Source: an uncultured Prevotellaceae bacterium (GTDB lineage Bacteria > Bacteroidota > Bacteroidia > Bacteroidales > Muribaculaceae). Taken from it: a stretch of DNA of 64,000 bases. Numbering within the stretch: position 1 is the first letter of the stretch; the number at the start of each line of letters is the position of its first letter. The notes below the pieces were generated by a model that was not told where the DNA came from, did not search any database, and worked only from the letters and a program-made list of their open reading frames with translations. The DNA lies in the NCBI GenBank assembly GCA_900317835.1, contig ONIL01000015.1, positions 62,001 through 126,000 on the forward strand, written 5' to 3'. The position numbers and the translations under genes are program-made. This document shows positions 1 through 9,707 of the stretch, piece by piece.

Positions 1-717
1 CGCATCGTGCCCAAAATCCTCAGTGCTTATGAGACCAAGCAGGGTCGCAACCATCGCAACATGATGTGGCTGCTCATGGCCATCTCGGTCATCGCGTTGC
101 TGCTCGTGGTAGGCGTCATTGCCATCTACCAGCTGCTGAAGCGTTATCGCCGCCTGAATGAGCAAAAGCGGGCCATCAACGAGCGGTTGAAGGCTGTGAA
201 CGGCCAGCTGGGCGACACGGTCGAGCAGTTGCACACGACCAACGGCCTGCTGCGCGAGCGCGAGAAGTTGAAAGAGGAGTACATTGCCCGTTTCTTGACC
301 TTGTCGAGCCGTTTTATTGACCGTGGCGAGGAACAGCGCAAGGCCCTCTACCGGCTCTACCGTGACCGCAAGACCGAGGATCTGGCACGCGAACTCAAGA
401 GTACCCACCACGGCAACGAGAACGCGCAGCTGTTCTACGAGAACTTTGACAACGCGTTCCTCAACATTTTCCCCAACTTTGTCGACGAAGTCAACAAACT
501 GCTGCAGGAAGGCGGCAAGATCGAGGTCAAGAATGGTAAGCGCTTGACTACCGAGTCGCGTGTGCTTGCTTTGATTCGCATCGGCATCACCGATAACCAG
601 AGCATCGCCAATATCCTGCGGGCCAGCCTGACGACCATCTACACCTACCGCTCCAAGCTCAAAGCGCGTGCCATCAACAAGGACGACTTCGAGGCCCGCG
701 TCAAAACGATTGATTAA
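1..717 (+). CDS. DUF6377-type membrane regulator, C-terminal part (partial)
   Basis: The reading frame is open from the first base of the window, so the N-terminus lies outside. The visible part has one membrane segment (bases ~64-130), a coiled coil (~140-280) and a conserved C-terminal region ending in a helix-turn-helix-like stretch (ESRVLALIRIGITDN ... SLTTIYTYRSK, bases ~555-660). This matches the C-terminal half of Bacteroidales DUF6377 proteins, which normally carry TPR repeats in the missing part. Such proteins often sit next to SusC/SusD operons and are presumed to be inner-membrane transcription regulators. The gene reads into the SusC/SusD operon that follows, so it may control it; that is inferred from position only. 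Confidence 0.6.
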   Translation, partial: RIVPKILSAYETKQGRNHRNMMWLLMAISVIALLLVVGVIAIYQLLKRYRRLNEQKRAINERLKAVNGQLGDTVEQLHTTNGLLREREKLKEEYIARFLTLSSRFIDRGEEQRKALYRLYRDRKTEDLARELKSTHHGNENAQLFYENFDNAFLNIFPNFVDEVNKLLQEGGKIEVKNGKRLTTESRVLALIRIGITDNQSIANILRASLTTIYTYRSKLKARAINKDDFEARVKTID

Positions 718-849
718 GCCTAAAATACCCATAATCAGGGTTACCAAACATTGATACGAAGTTTGATTCTTAATCCCCTGTGTTTTATTCAAATCACTGT
801 TAACCAAAATTTTACAAGTTTTCATTATTTTGATTTTCACTTGACAGCA

Positions 850-880
850 TTGGACGCCCGATTTTGAGGTGCTAACTTTG
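850..880 (+). promoter_or_regulatory. Bacteroidota-type promoter for first SusC operon
   Basis: TTGG at 850-853 is separated by 19 nt from TAACTTTG at 873-880, matching the Bacteroidota sigma consensus. Transcription would start near 884 and leave a leader of about 75 nt before the SusC start. Confidence 0.65.
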
Positions 881-960
881 CAAAACCGAACTATTGACTA
901 TATTGAAATCTAGATTATTCAAGATTTTATCACATTATATTATTAAATTAACCTGTTAAC

Positions 961-3918
961 ATGAAGAAGTGTAAAACAAGAATGTTGCAACGCGCTCTGC
1001 TGCTGTGCGCTGCAATGATGCTTGCCCTGGGCATTTCGGCGCAGACCTTGACCTTGACCGGCCACATCGTGGATGAGACCGGCGAGGACTTGATTGGCGC
1101 CAGTGTTGCTGTCAAGGGCACATCTAACGGAAGCGTTACCGACTTTGATGGTCGATTCACCATCGAGAATGCCCCGAGTAACGGAACCCTTGTTGTCTCC
1201 TACATCGGTTATGAGACACAAGAAGTGTCGATCAATGGCCAGAGCCATCTGGAAATCATCCTTGTCGAGGAGCGCTCGCAACTCAACGAGGTGGTGGTTG
1301 TGGGTTATGGCTCGCTGGCTAAGAAAGAGATTTCGAGCTCGGTTGTGCAAATCGATAAGAAGCAGTTTAACCAAGGTCTCGCCAGTGACCCCCTCGCCCT
1401 CGTGGCAGGTAAGGTGGCTGGTCTGAATGTGAGCACTGCCGCTGCTGCCAACCCCAACTCGATGACTGACTTCCAGGTGCGTGGTGCCGGTTCGCTCACA
1501 GCGTCCAATGGCCCGTTGATTGTCATCGACGGCATTGCCGGCGGTGACCTGCGCAACATCGCCACTCAGGACGTTGAGAGCATCACGGTGTTGAAAGATG
1601 CCGGCTCGGCTGCGATCTACGGTACGCGTGGTGCCAATGGTGTTATCCTTGTGACCACCAAGAAGGGCGCCGGTGCACCTGGTGTGACCACGGTGACCTA
1701 TGACAGCTATATCGCTGCCAACTTTGCCAAGTCAAAGCCCCGCATCCTGACGACCGATGAGTTCCGTCGTTCGCGCCGCGGCCAGGACTACGGTGGTGAC
1801 ACCAACTGGTGGGACGAGATTACCCGTCCGATGAGCTATAACCTCAACCAGTACCTGTCAATTGACAGTTCTACCAAGAACGGCTACTTCGGTGCTTCGG
1901 TCAACTACAAGCGTGGCAATGGTCTTGACATTGTGTCGGGCCGTGAGGAGTATGGTGCACGCTTTGTGGGTGAGCAGCGTGTGCTGGACAACTTCCTGCA
2001 GTTCAACGCTTCGCTCTCGGGACGCAAGGTGCACGAGAAATGGGGCAACGACGGCCTGTTTGACACAGCGTTGACGATGAATCCCACCATCCCCGTTTTC
2101 AACGAGGATGGAACCTACTATCAGCCCAACAGCCCCACCGATATCCACAACCCGGTGAATGACTTGAAGAATAACGTGAGCAACGGTGACCGCATCTATC
2201 TGCTGGGTAACGGTGACGTTAAGGTCAACCTCATCCGCAGCGACCATCACCTGCTGAACACGACGTTGAGCTATGCGTTGCAATACAATGATCTGAAATC
2301 CAACTTCTACACTCCCAGCACCTCGAGCGAGAGCTACTGGAACGGCTATGCTGGTCGTGCCAACATCAACTACCAGAAGTGGTGGACTAACCGTCTGGAG
2401 TGGTTGGGCAATTATACCCTTACGCTCGATGACCACCAGCTTAAGGCTGTGGTGGGCTACTCATGGGAGCGCACCCGTTGGGAGCAGAGCGGCAACGAGA
2501 ACATGGGCTTTGTGTATGACAGCATGAACTATCATGGCATCGCCAACGGTACCTATCTGCGCGACGGCAAGGCCAACATGTGGGCCGGCTCGTCAGAATC
2601 GACCTTGATCGGTTTCTTTGGTCGCTTGAACTATAATTATAAGGATATGCTCTTTGCTGCAGCTTCGTTGCGTCATGAGGGCAGCACCAAGTTCGGTGCC
2701 AACAAGAAGTGGGGTAACTTCCCCTCGGTATCATTGGCATGGGAAATTATCCGCACTCCCTTTGCCGAAGGACTTTCCCGTACCTTCCAGAGCCTGAAGC
2801 CCCGCATCTCCTACGGTGTGACGGGCCGCAGTGACTTCAATGCTTACCAGTCGCTCTCGACCTACAGCGGCTATGGTGCCTACTATATTGATGGTGAGTG
2901 GATCAACGGCTATGCCCCCTCGGTTAACGCCAACCCCGACCTGGCTTGGGAGAAATCGACGGCCTTCAACGTGGGTGTGGACTTTGTCGCTCTCAACAGC
3001 CGCCTGCGTGGTAGTGTTGAGTACTACGACCGCCGCAGCCAAGACCTGCTTTACAACTACACCGCTCCGCAACCCCCGTTCATCTACAACTCCATTCTCG
3101 TGAACGTGGGTACCACCAAGAATACCGGTGTCGAGGTCGTCCTCGATTATGATGTGCTGGCCAATACTGCTGTCAAGTGGACTACCGGCATCAACTGGAG
3201 CACAGGCAAGACCAAGTTGACCAAGCTCTCGAGCGATGTCTATCAGATGAGTTATCTGGATCTGTACCGCAAGCCCGGCGTGGGAACCAGCGAGTACTTC
3301 TTCCGCGTGGCCGAGGGTGGCCTGATTGGCCAATACTACGGCTTTGAGCATGCGGGTATCGACGAGAACGGCCTGTTAATGGTCTATGACAATGATGGAA
3401 ACGCTGTTCCTGCGGCTCAGGCCGATCCCGCCTGGAAGCGCAACATCGGCAATGGTGCACCCAAGCACTTCCTCTCGTGGACCAACTCTTTCAACTGGCG
3501 CAATTGGGACCTGAGCACACTGATGCGTGGTGCCTTTGGTTACAAGATCTTCAACATGCGCCGTTATGGCATGGGTCTCAAGGGCTGCGGTACCGACAAT
3601 GTGCTGGCCAGCGCTTATACCGACTATGCTGACGTGAATGCCGGCGGTAGCATCATCTCGAGCTATTTCCTCGAGAAGGGTGATTACTTCAAGCTTGACA
3701 ATGTGACCCTGGGTTACACTTTCATGCCCAAGACCCGCAACCTGCTTGAGAGCCTGCGCGTCTATCTCTCGGCAAGTAACTTGTTTACCATCACGGGCTA
3801 CAAGGGCAATGATCCCTCGATTGTCACTTCAACAGGCATCACTCCGGGTATCGATGTCAACAGCGCTTACCCGCAGGCCTTCCAGTTCACCTTGGGCGTG
3901 ACAGTTCGTTTCCACTAA
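961..3918 (+). CDS. SusC-like TonB-dependent outer membrane transporter (alpha-glucan locus)
   Basis: The 985-residue protein is the outer-membrane barrel of a SusCD glycan importer. After a signal peptide (cut near AQTLTL, residue ~28) come a carboxypeptidase-D-like regulatory domain (~32-105, VDETGEDLIGASVAVKGT), a TonB-box-like VVVVGYG (~115), a plug domain with the conserved DVESITVLKDAGSAAIYGTR stretch (~200-220), and a barrel ending in an aromatic-rich terminus (TVRFH). Length and order are usual for the family. The SusD partner follows after 15 nt. Import of starch-like oligosaccharides is inferred from the CBM26-type lipoprotein and GH97 enzyme downstream. Confidence 0.95.
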   Translation: MKKCKTRMLQRALLLCAAMMLALGISAQTLTLTGHIVDETGEDLIGASVAVKGTSNGSVTDFDGRFTIENAPSNGTLVVSYIGYETQEVSINGQSHLEIILVEERSQLNEVVVVGYGSLAKKEISSSVVQIDKKQFNQGLASDPLALVAGKVAGLNVSTAAAANPNSMTDFQVRGAGSLTASNGPLIVIDGIAGGDLRNIATQDVESITVLKDAGSAAIYGTRGANGVILVTTKKGAGAPGVTTVTYDSYIAANFAKSKPRILTTDEFRRSRRGQDYGGDTNWWDEITRPMSYNLNQYLSIDSSTKNGYFGASVNYKRGNGLDIVSGREEYGARFVGEQRVLDNFLQFNASLSGRKVHEKWGNDGLFDTALTMNPTIPVFNEDGTYYQPNSPTDIHNPVNDLKNNVSNGDRIYLLGNGDVKVNLIRSDHHLLNTTLSYALQYNDLKSNFYTPSTSSESYWNGYAGRANINYQKWWTNRLEWLGNYTLTLDDHQLKAVVGYSWERTRWEQSGNENMGFVYDSMNYHGIANGTYLRDGKANMWAGSSESTLIGFFGRLNYNYKDMLFAAASLRHEGSTKFGANKKWGNFPSVSLAWEIIRTPFAEGLSRTFQSLKPRISYGVTGRSDFNAYQSLSTYSGYGAYYIDGEWINGYAPSVNANPDLAWEKSTAFNVGVDFVALNSRLRGSVEYYDRRSQDLLYNYTAPQPPFIYNSILVNVGTTKNTGVEVVLDYDVLANTAVKWTTGINWSTGKTKLTKLSSDVYQMSYLDLYRKPGVGTSEYFFRVAEGGLIGQYYGFEHAGIDENGLLMVYDNDGNAVPAAQADPAWKRNIGNGAPKHFLSWTNSFNWRNWDLSTLMRGAFGYKIFNMRRYGMGLKGCGTDNVLASAYTDYADVNAGGSIISSYFLEKGDYFKLDNVTLGYTFMPKTRNLLESLRVYLSASNLFTITGYKGNDPSIVTSTGITPGIDVNSAYPQAFQFTLGVTVRFH

Positions 3919-3933
3919 TCTCTAAATAGACAA

Positions 3934-5763
3934 ATGATTATGAAAGATTTCAAATATATCATCATAGCGATTGCAGTGAGCGTGTTGGGTCTGGCATCGT
4001 GTACCGACCTGGACGAGAAGGTCAATGACCGTATTGACGCCACTGTGTATTACCAGAATGAAGCCAGCGTCAAGGGTGCTGTTGCCGCCATCTATAACCA
4101 GACGTCATCGACCCTCGCCGGCGAGAACTTCTTCCACTTGAGCGAGTATCCTGCCGACCAGATTACCTGGCGTGTGTGGAACGGTGGCCAGTGGGGTTGG
4201 GACGAGGCCATGAAGACTGTGCTCTCTTGGCACAACTGGAACAGTGAGTCCACCATCATCCAGAACGCCTGGTCGGGTGCTTGGACCGCTGTCGGCTTGG
4301 CCAACCTGTTGCTCAATGACCTGGAGGGGCTGAATGCTGCCGACCTGGGAATGGATCAAGATAAACTCAACCAGTATGTTGCTGAGGTGCGCACCATCCG
4401 CGCCTGGAACTACTACTGCCTGTTTGAACTCTGGGGTGGTGCGCTGCCCTTGAACGTCAAGGCTGGCAGTGAGGTGCCCGGTACCGCTGATCCCGATTGG
4501 GACACCTCCTGCAAGAAAATCTATGATTTCATTGCACAGGAACTTGACGAGACCTACATGCAGCTCGCCAAGGAGGACGGTAGCCGCAGTACCGTGAATC
4601 GTGCCAACCAGGCGATGAACCGCCTGCTCAAGGCCCGTCTGCTGCTTAATGCCGAAATTTTCATCAATGAAGCCCATTATGACGAGTGCGAGGCATTGTC
4701 CAAGCAGATCATCAACGGTGACTATGGTTCCTATCGTCTTGCCGAGAATTACCGTGACCTGTACAGCATCGACAACGTGAAGTGCCCAGAGGTCATCTTT
4801 GCCCTCGCGGCTGAGGACGGCCAGGGTGCCGCCAACGCCATCAGCAACGTGCGCACAATGGTGGGCATGTGGTACGGCTATGCCGATTACTTCGGCCAGT
4901 CCTACGATGGCATCGGTGCCTGGAACTGCGTTTGCCTCGTGCCCAGCTTTGACAATGCTGGAACTGTGCTGCCCACAGGTGGCAGTGAGGGCGCCAACTG
5001 CTTCCTCGGAGCCCCCTACAACGACAAGTTGGGTGCCCCCTACGAGCGCTTTGACGACCGCGACATCCGCAAGCAGAATTATGTGTATAACGTGACGACC
5101 AAGACCCACGGCCCCGGCATGTTCCTCAAGGGCGTGATGCGTGCTAACTTCGGCACGGGTGATGTCCTCAAGGCCGACGCCGACCGCGATGGTCAGGATC
5201 TGGTCTATGTGGATCAGGTGGGTACCTTCCTGAATCAGGGCCGCACTCTCGAGACCGTGATGAGCCCTCGCTGGGGTGAGACCAACTCAGGTGTGCGTCT
5301 GGTGAAATATCCCCTTTATCCCAACGATGATGCAGGCGGCTTCAAGTCGATTGACGATGTGCAGTTCCGTCTGGCCGAGGCCTACTACAATGTGGCCGAG
5401 TGCGAGATGCGCAAGGGCAACAGTGGCGAGGCCAAGAACTATGTCGACGCCGTTCGTCAGCGCTATTTCAGTGCTGCTAACCGCGCGTCAGCCCTCGCAA
5501 TTGCGGGACCTGGCTTCAGCAGCTTTGACATGGATTGGATGCTCAGTGAGTGGGGCAAGGAATATCTTGGCGAGGGCAACCGTCGCCGCACCGACCTGCG
5601 CCGCTTCAACAAGTTCACCCAGGGCACCTGGTGGTTCTGGGGCCGTGCTACCGAGGCCGGCATCGACCTGCCTGCACAGCGCAACACGAAGTATGAGTGG
5701 TATCCGCTGCCTCAGTCGGCATTGACTGTTAACCCTGGTCTTATCCAGAATCCCAATTATTGA
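3934..5763 (+). CDS. SusD/RagB-like surface glycan-binding lipoprotein
   Basis: This 609-residue SusD-family lipoprotein caps the SusC barrel and binds glycan at the surface. It has a lipoprotein signal with lipobox LASC (Cys ~23), an N-terminal TPR-like SusD region (NEASVKGAVAAIYNQ, then RTIRAWNYYCLFELWGG), and a C-terminal SusD/RagB domain with the typical FRLAEAYYNVAEC and GKEYLGEGNRRRTDLRRFN segments. Two starts are possible (3934 and 3940, ATGATTATGAAA); the second gives a more typical lipoprotein leader. It lies 15 nt after SusC and overlaps nothing. The C-terminal LPLPQSAL-type ending (WYPLPQSALTVNP) is typical of the family. Confidence 0.93.
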   Translation: MIMKDFKYIIIAIAVSVLGLASCTDLDEKVNDRIDATVYYQNEASVKGAVAAIYNQTSSTLAGENFFHLSEYPADQITWRVWNGGQWGWDEAMKTVLSWHNWNSESTIIQNAWSGAWTAVGLANLLLNDLEGLNAADLGMDQDKLNQYVAEVRTIRAWNYYCLFELWGGALPLNVKAGSEVPGTADPDWDTSCKKIYDFIAQELDETYMQLAKEDGSRSTVNRANQAMNRLLKARLLLNAEIFINEAHYDECEALSKQIINGDYGSYRLAENYRDLYSIDNVKCPEVIFALAAEDGQGAANAISNVRTMVGMWYGYADYFGQSYDGIGAWNCVCLVPSFDNAGTVLPTGGSEGANCFLGAPYNDKLGAPYERFDDRDIRKQNYVYNVTTKTHGPGMFLKGVMRANFGTGDVLKADADRDGQDLVYVDQVGTFLNQGRTLETVMSPRWGETNSGVRLVKYPLYPNDDAGGFKSIDDVQFRLAEAYYNVAECEMRKGNSGEAKNYVDAVRQRYFSAANRASALAIAGPGFSSFDMDWMLSEWGKEYLGEGNRRRTDLRRFNKFTQGTWWFWGRATEAGIDLPAQRNTKYEWYPLPQSALTVNPGLIQNPNY

Positions 5764-5795
5764 TTGTTATCACACATTATAATAAAGACATAGAT

Positions 5796-7202
5796 ATGAA
5801 AACAAGGAATATATATAGTCTGATATTGGTGCTGATGGCCGCGATGAGCGTGATGACCAGTTGTTCCAACGACGAAGACATCATCTTTGACCACGAGCGC
5901 CAGCAATTTGAGACGCGTGCCGACCGCATCCTGCTCGAGTTCATTGCCCCCTACGGCACTGCTGTGGACGAGGAAATCTACATCATGGGTGCTTTCAATG
6001 GCGACAGTGCTTCGATGGGCAAGGAGGAATGGAAACTCATGAAGGCCCCCAATAATGACATGAAGTGGGGCATCTATTTGGATCCCGCTACCTTTGAGGC
6101 TGGCAAGACCCTTGCCGACGGATTCCGTTTCTACAGTGCCACTCAGGGCACCGAATTCACCGTCAAGGGCGAAATAGCCCATCACACCGACAATCCTGGG
6201 TTGGGCACCTTCACCAACGTGTGGGGTGAGCGCTGGGAGAGCTACTACTGGAGTGGCGACGGTCCCGAGATTGAGCATGACGGCTATGTGGTCTATGTGA
6301 TTGACGAGACAGGATGGAATGCCATCACGCTTTATCAGTGGGGTGATGCTGAAGCATTCGGTGGATGGCCAGGCATGGCTCCTACGGGTACACAGACCAT
6401 CAACGGACAGCAGTACAAGTACTGGGATATGGGCGAGGCAAATACTGGTCTGAGCCAGCACCTCATCTTCAACAATGCCGGTGGCGGCATCCAATTGGCA
6501 GATTTCAACTACGTCATCGACCACGACCTCTATCTGCGTGTCACCGCGGATGGCGTGGAAGAGATTACGGTAGGTCCAAAGCACGACGGCTTTGCGCTGT
6601 TCGTACTCAATGAGTCGAGCCAGACCGACCTTGCCCTCTATGCCTGGGGTGACGCTGAAGCATTCGGTGGATGGCCGGGCATGGCTCCCACGGGCACACA
6701 GACCATCAACGGACTGGAGTACACCTACTTTGATTTGGGTGAGGCTAACACTGGTCTCAGTCTCCACCTGATTCCGAACAACAATAACAATGGCGTACAA
6801 TGGGAAGGTGACGACTTGTATTTCACCATCGACCACGATATCTACGTCCGCATCTTCGACGGTGGCTACGAAGTCATCAGCAAGGACTATCAGGGCGGTG
6901 GAACCACTCCTGAACCTCAGCTGCATTACATCTACATCGACAATCAGACGGGTTGGGATGCCATCACGCTGTACGCCTGGGGTGACAAGGAGTTCTTCGG
7001 CGGATGGCCCGGTGTTGCCCCCACGGGCAACAAGACCGTTGACGGTGTGGACTACCTCTACTGGGAGTTCACCAGCGCTGGCGAGGCCGAGCACCTCATC
7101 TTCAACAACAGCGGTGGCGGCGTGCAGGCGCCCGACTATGATGTAGTGCTTGACCGTGACTACTACTTCACGGTGACGGTCGAAGGTGTGACACCCAAGT
7201 AA
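5796..7202 (+). CDS. SusE/F-position lipoprotein with three CBM26-like starch-binding modules
   Basis: A surface lipoprotein (lipobox MTSC) of 468 residues, starting at the ATG at 5796; the longer reading from 5760 overlaps the SusD stop and adds a leader without signal character. After an N-terminal domain resembling SusE-type proteins (about 20-150, EEIYIMGAFNG) come three copies of a roughly 110-residue module. Each contains T-x-W-x-A-I/L-x-L-Y-x-W-G-D followed by FGGWPG and P-T-G (bases ~6310-6408, ~6613-6711, ~6952-7047), the signature of carbohydrate-binding module family 26, which binds starch. The first two modules are nearly identical at the DNA level. Role: extra starch binding at the cell surface for the adjacent SusCD. 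Confidence 0.82.
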   Translation: MKTRNIYSLILVLMAAMSVMTSCSNDEDIIFDHERQQFETRADRILLEFIAPYGTAVDEEIYIMGAFNGDSASMGKEEWKLMKAPNNDMKWGIYLDPATFEAGKTLADGFRFYSATQGTEFTVKGEIAHHTDNPGLGTFTNVWGERWESYYWSGDGPEIEHDGYVVYVIDETGWNAITLYQWGDAEAFGGWPGMAPTGTQTINGQQYKYWDMGEANTGLSQHLIFNNAGGGIQLADFNYVIDHDLYLRVTADGVEEITVGPKHDGFALFVLNESSQTDLALYAWGDAEAFGGWPGMAPTGTQTINGLEYTYFDLGEANTGLSLHLIPNNNNNGVQWEGDDLYFTIDHDIYVRIFDGGYEVISKDYQGGGTTPEPQLHYIYIDNQTGWDAITLYAWGDKEFFGGWPGVAPTGNKTVDGVDYLYWEFTSAGEAEHLIFNNSGGGVQAPDYDVVLDRDYYFTVTVEGVTPK

Positions 7203-7219
7203 ATCCTATTACCCCATGT

Positions 7220-7334
7220 CAGGGCAGAGCGTATTTCCTGCTTCTATTGTTCTGCCCTGATTGATAATTGGATGGGGGTGTGCCGAAATGTGACTCGTTG
7301 AGGTTACGAGGAGTTGATGCACCCCCATTTTTTT
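7220..7334 (+). terminator. Two tandem hairpins after the first Sus operon
   Basis: Hairpin one pairs TCAGGGCAGA (7220-7229) with TCTGCCCTGA (7252-7261). Hairpin two pairs ATGGGGGTG (7272-7280) with CACCCCCAT (7320-7328) and runs into a T tract (7328-7334), as in an intrinsic terminator. Together they separate the SusCD operon from GH97. Confidence 0.7.
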
Positions 7335-7386
7335 AAAAAAATTCAAGTTTAGGGGCAAGAAATGGCGCTATTCGAGAAAAAAGCGC

Positions 7387-7394
7387 TATATTTG
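7387..7394 (+). promoter_or_regulatory. Probable -7 box of GH97 promoter
   Basis: TATATTTG fits the TAnnTTTG -7 consensus and lies 42 nt before the GH97 start, downstream of a terminator. No good -33 TTG was found at the expected spacing. Confidence 0.4.
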
Positions 7395-7435
7395 CATTTG
7401 TAAATTTTGAATTAACAAATGAAATTGGAAACGAT

Positions 7436-9424
7436 ATGAGAAGAACTCTTTTTTTAGCCTTGATATGCCTGTTGGTCAACGTGCTAGCTGTTGCTAAGGA
7501 CGTGACGGTAACTTCGCCCGACGGGGCGCTGACGGTGACCGTGGGCGTGGACGGCGGTAAGGCCTGGTATCAGGTGATGCGTGGCGGTGAGACCGTTATC
7601 GGCCGCTCGGCACTGGGCCTGGTGCTCAAGGACGGCGACCTGAAGGACAACTTCAAGATGGGCAAGGTGACACGGACGTCGCTCGACGAGACTTGGAGCC
7701 AACCCTGGGGCGAGGATGCCCAGGTTCGCAACCATTATAATGAGCTGAAGGTGGCTCTGCAAGAAAAGGGTGGCATGAAGCGTCAGCTGGGCGTGGTGTT
7801 CCGCGCCTTTGACGACGGCATCGCCTTCCGCTACGAGTTCCCGCGCCAGCGCGGCCTGCAGGACTTCGTCATCATGGATGAGGTGACGCAGTTTGCCCTG
7901 CCCAGCGATGCACAGGCCTGGTCAATCCCCGCGTTGACACCTTATTATGAGGGCATTTACACCTGCGAGCCCGTGAGCAAGAAAGGCAAGATGTCAGGAC
8001 CCGTGGCCCTCGAGGTCAATCCGTCGCTCTACATGGCGATTATGGATGCCAACCTGACCGATTACTCGACGATGAACTTCGCTCACGAGGGGACGACCCT
8101 CAAGGCTGACCTCGTGCCCTGGCAGAATGGCGACAAGGTGAGGGTGGGGGACACCCGCGTCTCGCCCTGGCGTGCCATCATCATCGGGCACAAGGCTGCC
8201 GACATCCTGCTCTCGCGCATGCCGTTGAACCTGAACGACCCTTGCAAGATTGAGGACACCTCATGGATCAAGCCGACGAAGTATGTGGGCATCTGGTGGG
8301 CATTGCAGAAGCAGAAGTGGACCTGGTCTCAGGGAGAGCGCCACGGTGCCACCACCGAGAACACCAAGCGCTACATCGACTTTGCCGCTAAGCATGGACT
8401 GGGTGGCGTTTTGGTCGAGGGCTGGAACTACGGTTGGGACACCGATTGGACCAAACACGGCGACGGCTTCTCGTTTACCAAGGCCTATCCCGACTATGAC
8501 CTCGCTGGCTTGTGCCGTTATGCAGCCGAGCGTGGCGTGCGCATCATCGCCCACAACGAGACTGGCGGTGCCGCCCAAAACTACGAGAACCAGCTCGAGG
8601 AGGCCTACAAGCTCTATGAGTCGCTGGGCATCAACACGGTCAAGACGGGTTATGTCAACTCCCATTTCTATAACGGCGAGTTGCAGCACTCGCAGTGGGG
8701 TGTTCAGCACTTCCGCAAGGTCATCGAGACCGCGGCACGCCACCACCTGATGATTGTTAACCATGAGGGCGCCATGCCCAGTGGCATCCAGCGCACCTGG
8801 CCCAACCTCATCGCTACCGAGAGCATGCGCGGTCAGGAATACAACGCGTTTGACCGTCGTGGCGGCAATCCGCCTTACCACGAGTGTATTCTGCCGTTCA
8901 CGCGCGGCTTGGGAGGTCCGATGGATTTCACGCCAGGCATCTTCGAGTACCGCAATGACTCCGTGCCGGGTACACGTCCTCAGAACACGCTCAGCCATCA
9001 GTTGGCCGAATACATTGTTATATATAGCCCCGGCCACATGGCAGCCGACCTCATCGAGAACTACGAGCATCAGCCCGCATTCAAGTTCATCGAGGAAGTT
9101 CCCACCAATTGGGAACGCACCCTCGTGCCCCATGCATCGATGGGCAAGTATGTGACCTACGCCCGTCAGGAACGCGGCACCGACAACTGGTACGTCGGCA
9201 GTGTGACCGATGATGTGGCCCGTGACCTCACTTTGCCTCTCGACTTCCTGGGCAACGGTCGCTATCAGGCCATCATCTATGAGGATGGTCCCGATGCCGA
9301 TTACCGCAATAATCCTTATGTAATGACCATACGTCGGCTTGACGTTGACAGGACCAGCATCCTCAACTTGCATCTTGCTCCTGGTGGCGGCTGTGCCATC
9401 CAGATAGTGAAGTGTGCGGAATGA
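7436..9424 (+). CDS. GH97 alpha-glucosidase, SusB-like (inverting type predicted)
   Basis: A 662-residue secreted or periplasmic glycoside hydrolase family 97 enzyme with signal peptide (cut near AVAKD), N-terminal beta-sandwich (~25-270), catalytic barrel (~275-560, beginning YVGIWWALQKQKWTW) and C-terminal sheet domain. Three glutamates, E375 (HNETGG), E444 (NHEGAMP) and E468 (GQEYN), have the same spacing (69 and 24) as E439, E508 and E532 of Bacteroides SusB, the known catalytic set of inverting alpha-glucosidases. The retaining subgroup uses aspartate instead. It probably releases glucose from maltooligosaccharides imported by the preceding SusCD. It has its own promoter and is cut off from that operon by terminators. 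Confidence 0.92.
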   Translation: MRRTLFLALICLLVNVLAVAKDVTVTSPDGALTVTVGVDGGKAWYQVMRGGETVIGRSALGLVLKDGDLKDNFKMGKVTRTSLDETWSQPWGEDAQVRNHYNELKVALQEKGGMKRQLGVVFRAFDDGIAFRYEFPRQRGLQDFVIMDEVTQFALPSDAQAWSIPALTPYYEGIYTCEPVSKKGKMSGPVALEVNPSLYMAIMDANLTDYSTMNFAHEGTTLKADLVPWQNGDKVRVGDTRVSPWRAIIIGHKAADILLSRMPLNLNDPCKIEDTSWIKPTKYVGIWWALQKQKWTWSQGERHGATTENTKRYIDFAAKHGLGGVLVEGWNYGWDTDWTKHGDGFSFTKAYPDYDLAGLCRYAAERGVRIIAHNETGGAAQNYENQLEEAYKLYESLGINTVKTGYVNSHFYNGELQHSQWGVQHFRKVIETAARHHLMIVNHEGAMPSGIQRTWPNLIATESMRGQEYNAFDRRGGNPPYHECILPFTRGLGGPMDFTPGIFEYRNDSVPGTRPQNTLSHQLAEYIVIYSPGHMAADLIENYEHQPAFKFIEEVPTNWERTLVPHASMGKYVTYARQERGTDNWYVGSVTDDVARDLTLPLDFLGNGRYQAIIYEDGPDADYRNNPYVMTIRRLDVDRTSILNLHLAPGGGCAIQIVKCAE

Positions 9425-9520
9425 TGGATGCGGTACTGTGCCATGACGCGTCCCGACGGGGATCAGTTGATGGTTTGCAACGTCACAGATTATTGTGATA
9501 GTGTTAAAAAGATACAATAA

Positions 9521-9562
9521 AGCAAGAAGGGCATGTCGCAAGTTGCCCTTCTTGCTTTTTTA
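9521..9562 (+). terminator. Intrinsic terminator after GH97
   Basis: GCAAGAAGGGCA (9522-9533) pairs perfectly with TGCCCTTCTTGC (9544-9555) across a 10-nt loop and is followed by six T residues. Confidence 0.88.
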
Positions 9563-9678
9563 CCTGTTGATGTGAAGGAATTAGGCACAGATGAGGATGT
9601 GGGGTCACAAATTGTCAAGAAAATGGTCATTTCTCCGTAAAAGACGGTATTTTTTCTTGATTTTTATAAATAAAGGTA

Positions 9679-9707
9679 TTGCTTGTGTGAAAAAATGTTT
9701 ATCTTTG
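9679..9707 (+). promoter_or_regulatory. Bacteroidota-type promoter for second SusC operon
   Basis: TTG at 9679-9681 is 18 nt from TATCTTTG at 9700-9707. The nearest convincing gene start is 10019, so the transcript would have an untranslated leader of about 305 nt. Confidence 0.6.

Noticed and set aside
4105..5109. Minus-strand open frame (334 codons) opposite SusD
   Set aside because: Shadow of a well-supported SusD gene, no domain recognised.
5757..7094. Long open frame on the minus strand (445 codons) opposite the CBM26 gene
   Set aside because: It mirrors a clearly coding, repeat-containing gene; its product has no recognisable domain or signal, and GC-rich codon use explains long antisense frames here.
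8261..9541. Minus-strand open frame (426 codons) opposite GH97
   Set aside because: Antisense to a gene with an intact catalytic set; it also crosses the terminator at 9521-9562.
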